Of a stretch of DNA of 64,000 bases, positions 25,789 to 37,064 are shown piece after piece (position 1 is the first letter of the stretch; each line of letters starts with the position of its first letter). Below the pieces are notes generated by a model that saw nothing but the letters and a program-made list of their open reading frames with translations, had not been told where the DNA came from and searched no databases. The DNA comes from Sphingosinicella sp963974575 (GTDB lineage: Bacteria; Pseudomonadota; Alphaproteobacteria; Sphingomonadales; Sphingomonadaceae). The stretch covers positions 124,001 to 188,000 of the forward strand of contig NZ_CAXBBQ010000007.1 in the NCBI RefSeq assembly GCF_963974575.1. Reading direction: 5' to 3'. The position numbers and the translations under genes are program-made.

Positions 25789-25821
25789 GCGGCCCGCCCG
25801 GCATCAAGCCGGACGAGCCGC
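25789..25821. terminator. Hairpin between convergent genes, possible terminator
   Basis: GCGGC-CCG-CCGGC pairs imperfectly with GCCGG-CG-GCCGC around ATCAA. On the minus strand the stem is followed by TTACTTTAC, so it more likely ends the TonB receptor transcript than the TPR transcript. The T tract is interrupted. Confidence 0.45.
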
Positions 25822-25840
25822 CCGCAGGGTCAAACTGCGT

Positions 25841-28285
25841 TCAGAACGTAAACTTGATCGTGCCGCCCCAGGTTTGCGGATCGCCGAGCTGCGCGGAAAT
25901 GAGGCCGGTGTTGCCGGGTGTGACCGCCAGCGATTCGAAATAGTTCTGATCGAAGGCGTTGCGTATCCAGCCGAAGATATCGAAGCTCTCGGTGCGGAAA
26001 CCCGCGCGGACGTTGTGCAGCGAATAGCCGCTGATGTCCGTGTAGATCGACCGCGAGGCGTTCGATGAGAACTTCGAGCGGTAACTGGCATCGTATCCAA
26101 GATAGGCGTCGCCCTCTCGGCCGAGGATGGTTGCCGGAACATTGTATTCCGCACCCCACGAGAATGCCCATTTCGATACGCCGGGCAGCCATTGGCCGGA
26201 GACGTCGCAGTTCGGGGGGCTGATGCCGCCGGGTGTGCCGGGCGCGCTCGGTGTCTGGCCGGGCGCGGCCGTGGTGCCGCCGGCCAGTTCCGGGGGGCAG
26301 GGCGCATCGACGAACTTCTTGAATTCGTGATCCGTAAACGCACCGCTGACATAGGCGTTGAAGCGTTCCGACGGCCGGACCGAGAAATCCGCCTCGATGC
26401 CGCGCACGCGCACCTTGTCGGCATTCGCAAGGTAGCCGCGCAGCACGTTGCTGCCGCTGACGTTACTGATGACGCTGGCCTGGAAGTCCTTGATCTCTGT
26501 CCAGAAGCCTGTGACGTTAAGCGTCGCTGCGCGGTCCCAGAACTGCGTTTTCAGCCCGATTTCGAAATGATCGACCTTTTCAGGCTTGATCTGTGCGACC
26601 TCGAGTGCCGGTGTTCCATCGGACCGGTTGGGAACGCCGTTCAGGTTGATACCGCCTGTTTTGAACGAGCGCGCATAGGTGGCGTAGGCGAGGATGTCGT
26701 CGGTGACCTTGTAGGCGATGTTCAGGTCGTAGGAGAGATTCCAGTCGCTGAAGTTCGGCTCGAAGAACTGTGATGCCTGCGTCCCGCGCTGCGCCGCCGT
26801 CCACGGATCGGTGTAATAGGGATGCGTCGGATCGTTGGTGATGCGCTGGCGCGTGCCATCGGAGGCGGTGCCGATCACGACGGAATCGTAGAGGCCTTCC
26901 TTCTTGTCGTAGTTGATGCGGACGCCCGGCGAGATCGTGAGCGCATCGGTGACGTGCCAGTTTACCTTGCCGAACGCGGCGAGGCTGAGATTGTCGAGGC
27001 GGATATCGTTTTCCGCGACGATGCCGTTCAGGACAGCCGGGGTGCGCGACAATGCACTCGTGGGATTGAGCAGCCAGGCGCTCGCCGCTGGGCCCGTCTC
27101 CTGAATGCCGCTGGTGCGGATCTCCTGATAGAAGGCGAAGGCGCCGAGGACGAAATCCAGCTTTTGCGCTTCATGGGCGTAGCGCAGTTCCTGCGTATAC
27201 TGGTTCTGCACCGTCGGGTTGTTCACCTTCGTGTAGACAGGCAGACCCGTGAAATCGCGATCGTTCTTCGGCCCCCAGTGCCAATAGCGCCACGCCGTGA
27301 CCGAGGTGAGCGTGCCCGCGCCGAGATCCCACTCGGCACGCAGCGACAATCCGCCAAGTTCATTGCGGGCAGCGAGGTCGGCATCGAGATCGGTCAGGCG
27401 GTCGAAGGGATTCGTGCTCGGCACCTGATAGCCGGGGAACAGCGCGGTGAGCGCTGCATACTGGCGATTGAGCGCGCGCTGCGTGGTGCCGACACGCGCG
27501 TAGAGTTGACCGCAGCAGATCGGGTCCTGGAGATTGAAATCACCGGCGAAGGTAATGCTGAGATCGTCGCTCGGCTCCCAAAGCAGTGCGCCGCGGATAC
27601 CGATATTGTCCTGCGCGTTGATCCACGTGTCGGTTGCGACGTTGTAGATCGTACCGCGACGATCGGTGCTCGACAGGCTGAGCCGCGCGGCGAGGTTTTC
27701 GGTGAGCGGGCCAGAGACCGACGCCTTGGCCTGCTTGAAATTGTAATTGCCGAGCGAGACTTCCGCCTTGCCTTCGAATTCGAAGCTCGGCGCGCGCGTG
27801 GTGATGTTGATCGCGCCGGCTGTGGTGTTCTTGCCGTAGAGCGTCCCCTGCGGACCGCGCAGCACTTCGATCTGCTCGACGTCGACAAAGTCCAGCGTCG
27901 CCGAGGCGATGCGGTTGTAATAGACCTGATCGATGTAGACGCCGACGCCCTGCTCGAAGCCGTCGTTGGTGAGGCCGAACGGTGCGCCGATCCCGCGGAT
28001 ATTGATGAACGTGTTGCGCGGATTGGTGGAGAAGAACTGCAGCGTCGGCTGTAGCTGTGTCAGCTTGCTGATGTTGTAGGTGCCCTGCGCGTCGAGCGCT
28101 TCCCCGCCGACCACGGCGACCGCGACCGGAATGTCCTGCAGGTTTTCCGCGCGTCGGCGGGCGGTGACGACGATGGCGTCGCCGGGTGCCTCATAGGCAT
28201 CGGCAGACTCTTCGGCAAAGGCTGGTGCGGCATGGACGAGCCACGGCGTGGCCGCCACAGCTGTAAACAGAAGACGCGCGATCAT
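25841..28285 (-). CDS. TonB-dependent receptor
   Basis: An 814-residue outer-membrane receptor. It has a signal peptide (to APAFA), a TonB box-like DAIVVTARRRAENLQDIPVAV, a plug domain with IEVLRGPQGTLYGKNTTAGA, and a long barrel ending in the aromatic KFTF terminus. The plug and barrel are of the sphingomonad FecA/CirA-like type; substrate unknown. AGGGAG precedes ATG 28285. A DUF2292 gene lies 72 bases upstream in the same direction, hinting at sulfur-responsive expression, and an Lrp gene is divergent further upstream. Confidence 0.92.
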   Translation of the reverse strand: MIARLLFTAVAATPWLVHAAPAFAEESADAYEAPGDAIVVTARRRAENLQDIPVAVAVVGGEALDAQGTYNISKLTQLQPTLQFFSTNPRNTFINIRGIGAPFGLTNDGFEQGVGVYIDQVYYNRIASATLDFVDVEQIEVLRGPQGTLYGKNTTAGAINITTRAPSFEFEGKAEVSLGNYNFKQAKASVSGPLTENLAARLSLSSTDRRGTIYNVATDTWINAQDNIGIRGALLWEPSDDLSITFAGDFNLQDPICCGQLYARVGTTQRALNRQYAALTALFPGYQVPSTNPFDRLTDLDADLAARNELGGLSLRAEWDLGAGTLTSVTAWRYWHWGPKNDRDFTGLPVYTKVNNPTVQNQYTQELRYAHEAQKLDFVLGAFAFYQEIRTSGIQETGPAASAWLLNPTSALSRTPAVLNGIVAENDIRLDNLSLAAFGKVNWHVTDALTISPGVRINYDKKEGLYDSVVIGTASDGTRQRITNDPTHPYYTDPWTAAQRGTQASQFFEPNFSDWNLSYDLNIAYKVTDDILAYATYARSFKTGGINLNGVPNRSDGTPALEVAQIKPEKVDHFEIGLKTQFWDRAATLNVTGFWTEIKDFQASVISNVSGSNVLRGYLANADKVRVRGIEADFSVRPSERFNAYVSGAFTDHEFKKFVDAPCPPELAGGTTAAPGQTPSAPGTPGGISPPNCDVSGQWLPGVSKWAFSWGAEYNVPATILGREGDAYLGYDASYRSKFSSNASRSIYTDISGYSLHNVRAGFRTESFDIFGWIRNAFDQNYFESLAVTPGNTGLISAQLGDPQTWGGTIKFTF

Positions 28286-28357
28286 TTCAAGAACTCCCTG
28301 TGTGATGGATCGCGGCGCCTCCGGTGGTCCGGTCGGTACCTGGTGGGTGGATACGGT

Positions 28358-28519
28358 TTAGGCCGGGAAGCGGCGCTTCTCGGTGATATCGAGCTGGACG
28401 ATCCGCGCATCGTGAACGGTGAGCGTGATCGTGCCGTAGCGAAGGCGCCCGAGCGCTTCGCGGATGGTTTGTAGAGCCTCCTCAGTCGACGTGACGGGCG
28501 GGGGTGTGGCTCCGGTCAT
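28358..28519 (-). CDS. DUF2292 (YezD-like) small protein
   Basis: A protein of about 53 residues with EALQTIREALGRLRYGTITLTVHD followed by RIVQLDITEKRRF, the DUF2292 signature. ATG 28519 is the simplest start; an in-frame GTG at 28564 would add 15 residues and neither has a strong ribosome site. In Bacillus YezD is linked to sulfur starvation, and proteobacterial homologues often sit next to sulfur-compound uptake genes. Here the neighbour is a TonB receptor, which might therefore import an organosulfur compound. That link is inference. Confidence 0.78.
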   Translation of the reverse strand: MTGATPPPVTSTEEALQTIREALGRLRYGTITLTVHDARIVQLDITEKRRFPA

Positions 28520-28706
28520 GTGGTGGCCCGGATAACGGTGATGTACTCCATTCAATATCTCCACTTAATCAGTAGAGAATATATTCAAGTGAAAAAGTAG
28601 ACAATGCAAAAAAGAAAACATTGCAGCGCTTATAGAAAATGGTTCAACGCCGGGCCTGTGCGGGCTAGAGGTTTTTTGGAACAAAAAACTCGGATATCCT
28701 GAAGCT

Positions 28707-29177
28707 ATGAAACTCGATTCCAAAGACAGGGCGATCCTTGAAATCCTGCAACGCGACGCAACGCTCTCGATCCAGGAGATCGGGGAGCGGGTCGCGCTGT
28801 CGGCGAATCCGTGCTGGCGCCGCATCCGGCAGATGGAGGAGGCCGGAATCATCGAGCGCCGCGTCGCCGTGGTGAACGCGCCCGCGCTGGGCCTTTCGAT
28901 GACGGTGTTCGTGTCGATCCGCATCTCGGCACACGACAAGGCGTGGCTCGAACGGTTCGCCGCGGCGATCCGCGCGATCCCCGAGATCGTGGAATGCCAC
29001 CGGATGAGCGGCGATGTCGATTATCTGCTGAAGATGCTGGTGCGCGATATCCAGCACTACGACGGCGTCTATCAGCGGCTGATCAGCGAGGTGCCCGGGC
29101 TGTCGGACGTCAGCTCCACCTTCTCGATGGAGCAGATGAAGGCGACGCCCGTTCCGGTGAGCGGGATGCCTGCCTAG
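28707..29177 (+). CDS. Lrp/AsnC-family regulator
   Basis: A 156-residue regulator: N-terminal HTH (DRAILEILQRDATLSIQEIGERVALSANPCWRRIRQMEEAGII) and C-terminal RAM ligand domain (VDYLLKMLVRDIQHYDGVYQRL). It closely resembles the Lrp at 62319 in layout (NPCWRRI versus APCWRRI). It is divergent from the DUF2292/TonB receptor pair and its last four bases overlap the convergent TetR gene. Effector unknown; amino acids are typical for the family. Confidence 0.92.
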   Translation: MKLDSKDRAILEILQRDATLSIQEIGERVALSANPCWRRIRQMEEAGIIERRVAVVNAPALGLSMTVFVSIRISAHDKAWLERFAAAIRAIPEIVECHRMSGDVDYLLKMLVRDIQHYDGVYQRLISEVPGLSDVSSTFSMEQMKATPVPVSGMPA

Positions 29178-29842
29178 GCGGCTGCGTCGGTTTCCCCCGC
29201 GCGCGCAAGCCGGGTCGGCAGGTAGGCGCGCAGGTACGAGGTCATCGCGAGCTTCGCTTCGGCGACCGCTTCGTCGGTGACGTAATCGCGATCAGCGACC
29301 GAGAGGGAGAAGAACACGTCGGAAATCAGCAGCGCCTTGAAGAACAGCTCGCGTGAATCGGCGAGGCCGGGGAGAACAAACTGCCGGCGCACCGCCGTCC
29401 AGAGCGCGGTGCCAAACCGAAAATCTTCCTTGCAGCCCGCGTTCTTGATTTCCGGCGGGGTGTGAGGCCCGAGCATCAGCTGGCGCGCTGCGCGGTTGCT
29501 GTTGAAGGCTTTCTGGTGATGCACAAGCGACAGTTCGATGAGCGTTTCCCACTCGTCGACCTCGGGAAGCATCAGGTCTTCGGCGGCCTGCACAATGGCA
29601 ATCGTGCGCACCAGCTCTTTCCAGAGATCGCCGATCTCGGGGAAGAAATGATAGGCCGATGAGGCCGGGATGCCTGCGACCTCGGCAACCGCGATCATAC
29701 CGATCTGATCAATGTTCTGCGTATCGAGCATGGCGCGTGCCGCTTCGAGGAGTTCGGCGCGCCGGACCCGGCCGCGCGCCTGTGTCGCCTTTCGCGCGGG
29801 CGGCCTGCTTTTCACGTTGGTGATCATCTGCCCCGTTTCCAT
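29174..29842 (-). CDS. TetR-family regulator, paralogue of 49861 gene
   Basis: A 222-residue TetR protein. The HTH is RRAELLEAARAMLDTQNIDQIG then VAEVAGIPASSAYHFFPEIGDLWKEL. The ligand domain carries NRAARQLMLGPHTPPEIK, FFKALLISDVFFSLSV and a YLRAYLP end, each with a counterpart in the TetR at 49861. The shared SSAYHFF recognition helix predicts similar operators, and matching inverted repeats are present at both loci. It heads the plus-strand catabolic operon divergently and probably represses it and itself. ATG 29842 is used; ATG 29824 is possible. Confidence 0.9.
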   Translation of the reverse strand: METGQMITNVKSRPPARKATQARGRVRRAELLEAARAMLDTQNIDQIGMIAVAEVAGIPASSAYHFFPEIGDLWKELVRTIAIVQAAEDLMLPEVDEWETLIELSLVHHQKAFNSNRAARQLMLGPHTPPEIKNAGCKEDFRFGTALWTAVRRQFVLPGLADSRELFFKALLISDVFFSLSVADRDYVTDEAVAEAKLAMTSYLRAYLPTRLARAGETDAAA

Positions 29843-29883
29843 CGTTTTCGGCCTGTTGACAACCCCCCTGTTTTCATCAATAG

Positions 29884-29897
29884 TCGAAGAAATTCGA
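29884..29897. promoter_or_regulatory. Candidate TetR operator (TCGAAG-AA-ATTCGA)
   Basis: A 6-2-6 inverted repeat with one mismatch, continuing into TTTACATGCGAA. It is nearly the same as the perfect repeat TCGAAT-CA-ATTCGA at 49749 that continues into TTTGTAAAGTTGCGAA. Both lie just upstream of the two paralogous TetR genes. Confidence 0.6.
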
Positions 29898-30036
29898 TTT
29901 ACATGCGAATGAGGGACGGGGATGAGTGCACGGCGGGCAGGGCGCGCATAACATCATATTTTTCCTGAATTATTATATCAAGTGCATGTGGCGAGGCACA
30001 GTTTCAAGTCGCGACGCATTAGACAAATGAAAAATT

Positions 30037-30068
30037 AACTCGAAGATATACGGGTTAATGTTCGAGTT
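30037..30068. promoter_or_regulatory. 8-bp inverted repeat before the plus-strand operon
   Basis: AACTCGAA (30037-30044) and TTCGAGTT (30061-30068) are exact reverse complements 16 bases apart, 73 bases before the aldehyde dehydrogenase start. It could be an operator or an RNA hairpin in the leader. The rest of the 298-base gap (29843-30140) is AT-richer and shows no coding frame. Confidence 0.4.
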
Positions 30069-30140
30069 CCTGAACGGCGCCGCTGCAAGGCGCCGATCGT
30101 GGACGCGCGCATCCGTATCCAATGCTCCGGGAACGTTTGA

Positions 30141-31550
30141 ATGCCTCAAAGCTATAATTTCGTGATTGATGGTCGGTCTATTGAGGCCAGCCGTCATTTT
30201 GACGTGATCAACCCGGCGGATGGGTCGGTGTTTGCGCGGTGTCCCGCAGCGACGGCGGCCGATCTGGATGCGGCGGTCGCGGCGGCGCGGCGCGCCTTCC
30301 CGGGCTGGGCAGCAACGCCGGATGCAGAGCGCAAGGCGGCGGTGAACGCGATGGCGGACATCATCGAGGCAAACGCGGCGGAGATTGCCGAACTCGTGAC
30401 GCTGGAGCAGGGCAAGCCGCTTGGCGGCATGGGCTCGCAGTGGGAGATCGGCGGCGCGGCGGCATGGACGCGGTACACCGCCGGCCTCGACCTGCCCGTG
30501 GAAACGATCCAGGACGATGATGCCGGCAAGGTGACGCTGCATCGGAAGCCGATCGGCGTTGTCGGTTCGATCACGCCGTGGAATTTTCCGGTGATGATCG
30601 CGATCTGGCATATCATGCCGGCGATCCGCGCGGGCAACACCGTGGTGCTGAAGCCTTCGCCCTACACGCCGATCGCAACGCTGCGGCTCGCCGAGCTGCT
30701 GCAGGCGGCGCTGCCGCCGGGCGTGCTGAATGCGGTGGCGGGTGAGGACGAGATCGGGCAGGCGATGTCCGTACACCCCGGGATCGACAAGATCGTGTTC
30801 ACCGGATCCACGCGGACGGGCAAGCGCGTGATGGCGAGCGCGGCGGATACGCTGAAGCGGTTGACGCTGGAGCTCGGCGGCAACGACGCGGCGATCGTGC
30901 TGCCCGATACCGATCTCGATGCGGCGACCGAGAAACTGTTCTGGGGCGCGTTCATCAACAACGGCCAAACCTGCGCGGCGATCAAGCGGCTGTACGTGCA
31001 CGATTCGATCTACGATGAGGTGTGCAAGCGGCTCGTCGCCTATGCAGCGAACGTGAAGGTCGGCGACGGGCGAAATGCGGACAGCGTGCTCGGCACGGTG
31101 CAGAACCGGATGCAGTTCGATCGTGTGCGCTCGCTCGTTGATGCGGCGATCGCGGATGGCGCGCAGGCGCTGTGCGGCGGCGCACCGATGGAAGGCGAAG
31201 GCCTGTTCTATCCGGTGACGATCCTCGCCGAGGCGAAGGACGGCATGGCCATCGTCGACGAGGAACAGTTCGGTCCGGCGCTGCCGGTGATCCGCTATAG
31301 CGACGTCGAGGATGTATTGGTGCGCGCGAACGACAACCCGAGCGGTCTCGGCGGTTCGGTGTGGTCGGGCGACATGGAGAAGGCGGCCGCGCTTGCGAGC
31401 CGGCTCGAATGCGGCAGTGCGTGGATCAACAACCACAGCATGGTCCGTCCGGACGCGCCCTTCGGCGGGGTGAAGCAATCGGGCATCGGCGTCGAATTCG
31501 GTGCGCTCGGCCTTGCCGAGTTCACGACTGTGCAGGTTATCCATCAGTGA
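30141..31550 (+). CDS. NAD(P)-dependent aldehyde dehydrogenase
   Basis: A 469-residue ALDH superfamily enzyme. ITPWNFPVMIAIW (cofactor loop), FTGSTRTGKRVM, LTLELGGNDA with the general-base Glu, NNGQTCAAIKR with the catalytic Cys, and EEQFGPALPV are all present. It oxidises an aldehyde to the carboxylic acid in the cytoplasm. It is the first gene of the plus-strand operon and its stop overlaps the start of the CoA ligase (GTGA), so the acid it makes is probably the ligase substrate. The aldehyde likely derives from the TTQ amine dehydrogenase of the facing operon. Confidence 0.94.
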   Translation: MPQSYNFVIDGRSIEASRHFDVINPADGSVFARCPAATAADLDAAVAAARRAFPGWAATPDAERKAAVNAMADIIEANAAEIAELVTLEQGKPLGGMGSQWEIGGAAAWTRYTAGLDLPVETIQDDDAGKVTLHRKPIGVVGSITPWNFPVMIAIWHIMPAIRAGNTVVLKPSPYTPIATLRLAELLQAALPPGVLNAVAGEDEIGQAMSVHPGIDKIVFTGSTRTGKRVMASAADTLKRLTLELGGNDAAIVLPDTDLDAATEKLFWGAFINNGQTCAAIKRLYVHDSIYDEVCKRLVAYAANVKVGDGRNADSVLGTVQNRMQFDRVRSLVDAAIADGAQALCGGAPMEGEGLFYPVTILAEAKDGMAIVDEEQFGPALPVIRYSDVEDVLVRANDNPSGLGGSVWSGDMEKAAALASRLECGSAWINNHSMVRPDAPFGGVKQSGIGVEFGALGLAEFTTVQVIHQ

Positions 31551-32842
31551 GCGGAATCGGCCTTAATCCGATTGAGACGGCGAGCCGGGACGAGATATCG
31601 GCGTTGCAGTTGGAGCGCCTGCGGGCGAGCCTTGCCCATGCGTATGCGGGGAACCCTGCATACCGGGCGAAGTTCGACGCGGCGGGCGTGCATCCTGACG
31701 ACCTGAAGTCGCTGAGTGATCTCGCGAAGTTCCCGTTCACGACGAAGGCGGATTTGCGCGATGCGTATCCGTTCGGCTTCTTCGCGGTGCCGCAGGAGAA
31801 GCTCTCGCGCATCCACGCCTCGTCGGGGACGACGGGAAAGGCGACGGTGGTCGGCTACACCAAGGCGGACATCGCGACATGGTCGGGCCTCGTCGCGCGC
31901 TCGATCCATGCGGCGGGTGGGCGGCCGGGGATGAAGGTGCATGTCGCTTACGGCTATGGCCTCTTCACCGGCGGGCTTGGCGCGCACTACGGGGCTGAGG
32001 CGCTGGGCTGCACGGTGATCCCGATGTCGGGCGGGCAGACCGAGAAGCAGGTGCAGCTGATCACCGACTTCGCGCCTGAGATCATCATGGTGACGCCAAG
32101 CTACATGCTGGCGATCCTCGACGAGTTCCGGCGGCAGGGCATCGACCCGGCGAGAAGCTCGCTGAAGACGGGCATCTTCGGCGCCGAGCCGTGGACCGAG
32201 GCGATGCGCGCCGAGATCGAGAGCGCGTTCGCGATCGATGCCGTCGACATCTACGGCCTCTCCGAGGTGATGGGCCCGGGCGTGGCGCAGGAGTGCGTGG
32301 AGACGAAGGACGGGCTTACGATCTGGGAGGATCATTTCTACCCCGAGGTGATCGACCCGGAGACGGGCGACGTGCTTCCGGATGGCGAGGAGGGCGAGCT
32401 TGTGTTCACCTCGCTCACCAAGGAGGCGATGCCGATCATCCGCTACCGCACGCGCGACCTGACGCGGCTTCTCCCCGGCACGGCGCGCAGCATGCGGCGC
32501 ATGGCGAAGATCACGGGCCGCAGCGACGACATGATGATCATCCGGGGCGTGAACGTGTTCCCGAGCCAGATCGAGGAGCACATCCTGTCGGTGCCCGCAC
32601 TCGCGCCGCACTTCATGATCGAGCTGACCCGCCCGGACCGGATGGACATGGTCCGCCTCTCGGTCGAGGCCCGCGAAGACACCGACGCGGCAACCCACGC
32701 CGAGCACGCCTACACGCTCGCCCACCGCATCAAGACCATGGTCGGCATCAGCGTGAAGATCGAGGTTCAACCCGCAGGATCGCTGCCACGATCCCAGGGC
32801 AAGGCAAGCAGAGTCATCGACAAGAGAACATTGAGTTCCTGA
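31547..32842 (+). CDS. Phenylacetate-CoA ligase family (PaaK-like)
   Basis: A 431-residue AMP-forming acyl-CoA ligase of the PaaK family. Features are LRDAYPFGFFAVP, HASSGTTGKATVVGYT (ATP-binding P-loop), GAHYGAEALGCTVIPMSGG, YGLSEVMGPGVAQE, RYRTRDLTRLLPG and the C-terminal GRSDDMMIIRGVNVFPSQIE hinge. It activates phenylacetate or a related aryl acid to the CoA thioester. GTG 31547 overlaps the ALDH stop. No paa ring-hydroxylating genes are nearby, so the downstream route lies elsewhere and the exact acid is not proven. Confidence 0.88.
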   Translation: MSGIGLNPIETASRDEISALQLERLRASLAHAYAGNPAYRAKFDAAGVHPDDLKSLSDLAKFPFTTKADLRDAYPFGFFAVPQEKLSRIHASSGTTGKATVVGYTKADIATWSGLVARSIHAAGGRPGMKVHVAYGYGLFTGGLGAHYGAEALGCTVIPMSGGQTEKQVQLITDFAPEIIMVTPSYMLAILDEFRRQGIDPARSSLKTGIFGAEPWTEAMRAEIESAFAIDAVDIYGLSEVMGPGVAQECVETKDGLTIWEDHFYPEVIDPETGDVLPDGEEGELVFTSLTKEAMPIIRYRTRDLTRLLPGTARSMRRMAKITGRSDDMMIIRGVNVFPSQIEEHILSVPALAPHFMIELTRPDRMDMVRLSVEAREDTDAATHAEHAYTLAHRIKTMVGISVKIEVQPAGSLPRSQGKASRVIDKRTLSS

Positions 32843-32885
32843 GCAAGCGCAATTCGTCATCCAGCAAAACAGACAGAAGGGGGTA

Positions 32886-35255
<2,370 letters not shown>

Positions 35256-35265
35256 GGAAACGAAG

Positions 35266-35293
35266 GGCCGCAGTTGCAGGTGCAGCTGCGGCC
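35266..35293 (+). other. Intra-operon hairpin
   Basis: GGCCGCAG (35266-35273) and CTGCGGCC (35286-35293) form a perfect 8-bp stem with a 12-base loop, 10 bases after the receptor stop. No T tract follows, so it is more likely a processing or stabilising element or a partial attenuator than a full terminator. Confidence 0.4.
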
Positions 35294-35324
35294 TTCCCGA
35301 AATGGTTTGAGGGTGGGGAGTGCG

Positions 35325-37037
35325 ATGGTTTCGATTCACAGGCGGCATGCGAGAATTCTGGTTGCAGCTTGTCTTGCCGGTCTTGCATCGACGGCATTCG
35401 CCGCGTCGCCCACCACGATTTACTACAACGCCCAGGTCTATACCCCGAGCGGTTGGCAAACGGCCTTCGCCGTGCGCGACGGCCGTATTGTTGCCGTGGG
35501 CAGCGACGCGGATATCCGGAAGACCGCAGGCGCGGCGCATGCCGTCGATCTCGGCAAGCGCACGGTTCTGCCCGGCCTTTTTGACATGCACGTGCACCCG
35601 GTGCTCGACGCCCGGGGTTACACGGGCAGCTGCAAGCTTCCGCAGGAAGCCGGCGCGAAGCAGATTCAGAACGCCATCGCGGGCTGCGTGAAAACGAAAT
35701 CTCCCGGCGAATGGCTGACAGGCGGCCAATGGCAGGCGTCCAGCATCACTGATGGTCCCATGAATGCGCAGACGCTTGATGCCGTGTCTCCGGACAATCC
35801 CGTCACACTCGTCGATATCAGCGGCCATTCGCTCTGGGCGAATTCGAAAGCGCTCGCTGTGGCGGGCATCACGAAGGATACGCCCAATCCCGAAGGCGGC
35901 ATTATCGAGCGTGATGCGGACGGGAACCCCACGGGTCTTCTTCGGGAGTCGGCGAGCGAATTGGTGACGCGGCACATACCCCCGCAACCTGCCGAGGAAA
36001 CGAAACGCCTGCTCGGGAAAAGCCTCGACCATCTGCTCTCCTACGGGATCACCGGTTTCGTCGAGGCCGCCGCCATGCGCGAGGATCTGGCGATCTACGC
36101 CGATCTCGCCGACAAGGGCGAACTGAAACAGCATGTGCAGGCGTGCATCGCCTCCAGCATGGCCGGGCACGGGAATTCCGAACTCGACGCAACTATTGCC
36201 GATATTCCGAAATACACGCGCGAGCGCTTCAAGCCGACGTGCATCAAGGTCTTTGCCGACGGTGTACCGACGGATAGCCACACGGGTGCGATGCTGCAGG
36301 CGTATCAGGCGGGGCAGCCGAATGCGCCTGCGAAGGGCTTGTTGCTGTTCGATCCCGAAGCGCTGAACCCGCAAATGGCCAAATGGGACAAGCTCGGCCT
36401 TACGGTTCTGTTCCATGCTGCCGGAGACTGGGCGGTGCGTGCATCGCTCGATGCCGTCGATTATGCACGCAAGCAGAACGGGTACGGCGGCCCGATGCAC
36501 CAGGTCGGGCACCTCACGTTCGTCGATCCGGCGGACCTGCCGCGCGCGAAGGCGCTGAATGCCGCGTTCGAATATTCGCCCTATCTGTGGGACCCGCAGC
36601 CGATCAGCGACGATATCACCAAGGCCGTCGGCGAGCCGCGCATCTCGCGCGTGTGGCCGATCAAGGACGGATTCGACTCAGGTGCGCTCGTAATCGCCGG
36701 GTCCGATTGGATCGTGGTGCCCGCGCCCGATCCCTGGCTCGGCATCGAGACGGCGATTACGCGGCAGAACCCGGGCGGCAGCGCGCGGACGTTCGGCGCA
36801 GCGCAGGCGATCACACTGGATCAGGCGATCCGCATGTTCACGATCAATGCCGCGACGCGCCTCGGCCTCGACAAGGAGCTTGGCACGATCGAAGCGGGCA
36901 AGCGCGCCGATTTCATCGTGATTGATAAGAATCCGTTCCGGATTCCGGCAACGGAGATTCATACGATCGCGGTGCAGAAGACATACATCGACGGCGAGGT
37001 CGTGTTCGATCGCGCGGCAGCGGCCGGAGCAGAATAG
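35325..37037 (+). CDS. Exported YtcJ-type amidohydrolase (copy 1)
   Basis: A 570-residue amidohydrolase_3 enzyme with signal peptide (ILVAACLAGLASTAFA). The metal-binding LPGLFDMHVHPV motif, GHSLWANSKALAVAG, CIKVFADGVPTDSHTGAM, the late AGSDWIVVPAPDPW aspartate and the TIEAGKRADFIVIDKNP C-terminal strand are typical of YtcJ proteins. It is predicted to hydrolyse an amide or cyclic amide in the periplasm. GGGGAG before ATG 35325 decides the start. It is closely related to the next gene, indicating tandem duplication. Confidence 0.88.
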   Translation: MVSIHRRHARILVAACLAGLASTAFAASPTTIYYNAQVYTPSGWQTAFAVRDGRIVAVGSDADIRKTAGAAHAVDLGKRTVLPGLFDMHVHPVLDARGYTGSCKLPQEAGAKQIQNAIAGCVKTKSPGEWLTGGQWQASSITDGPMNAQTLDAVSPDNPVTLVDISGHSLWANSKALAVAGITKDTPNPEGGIIERDADGNPTGLLRESASELVTRHIPPQPAEETKRLLGKSLDHLLSYGITGFVEAAAMREDLAIYADLADKGELKQHVQACIASSMAGHGNSELDATIADIPKYTRERFKPTCIKVFADGVPTDSHTGAMLQAYQAGQPNAPAKGLLLFDPEALNPQMAKWDKLGLTVLFHAAGDWAVRASLDAVDYARKQNGYGGPMHQVGHLTFVDPADLPRAKALNAAFEYSPYLWDPQPISDDITKAVGEPRISRVWPIKDGFDSGALVIAGSDWIVVPAPDPWLGIETAITRQNPGGSARTFGAAQAITLDQAIRMFTINAATRLGLDKELGTIEAGKRADFIVIDKNPFRIPATEIHTIAVQKTYIDGEVVFDRAAAAGAE

Positions 37038-37064
37038 CAGGCGGTCATTTTTAGGGAGAATGGC

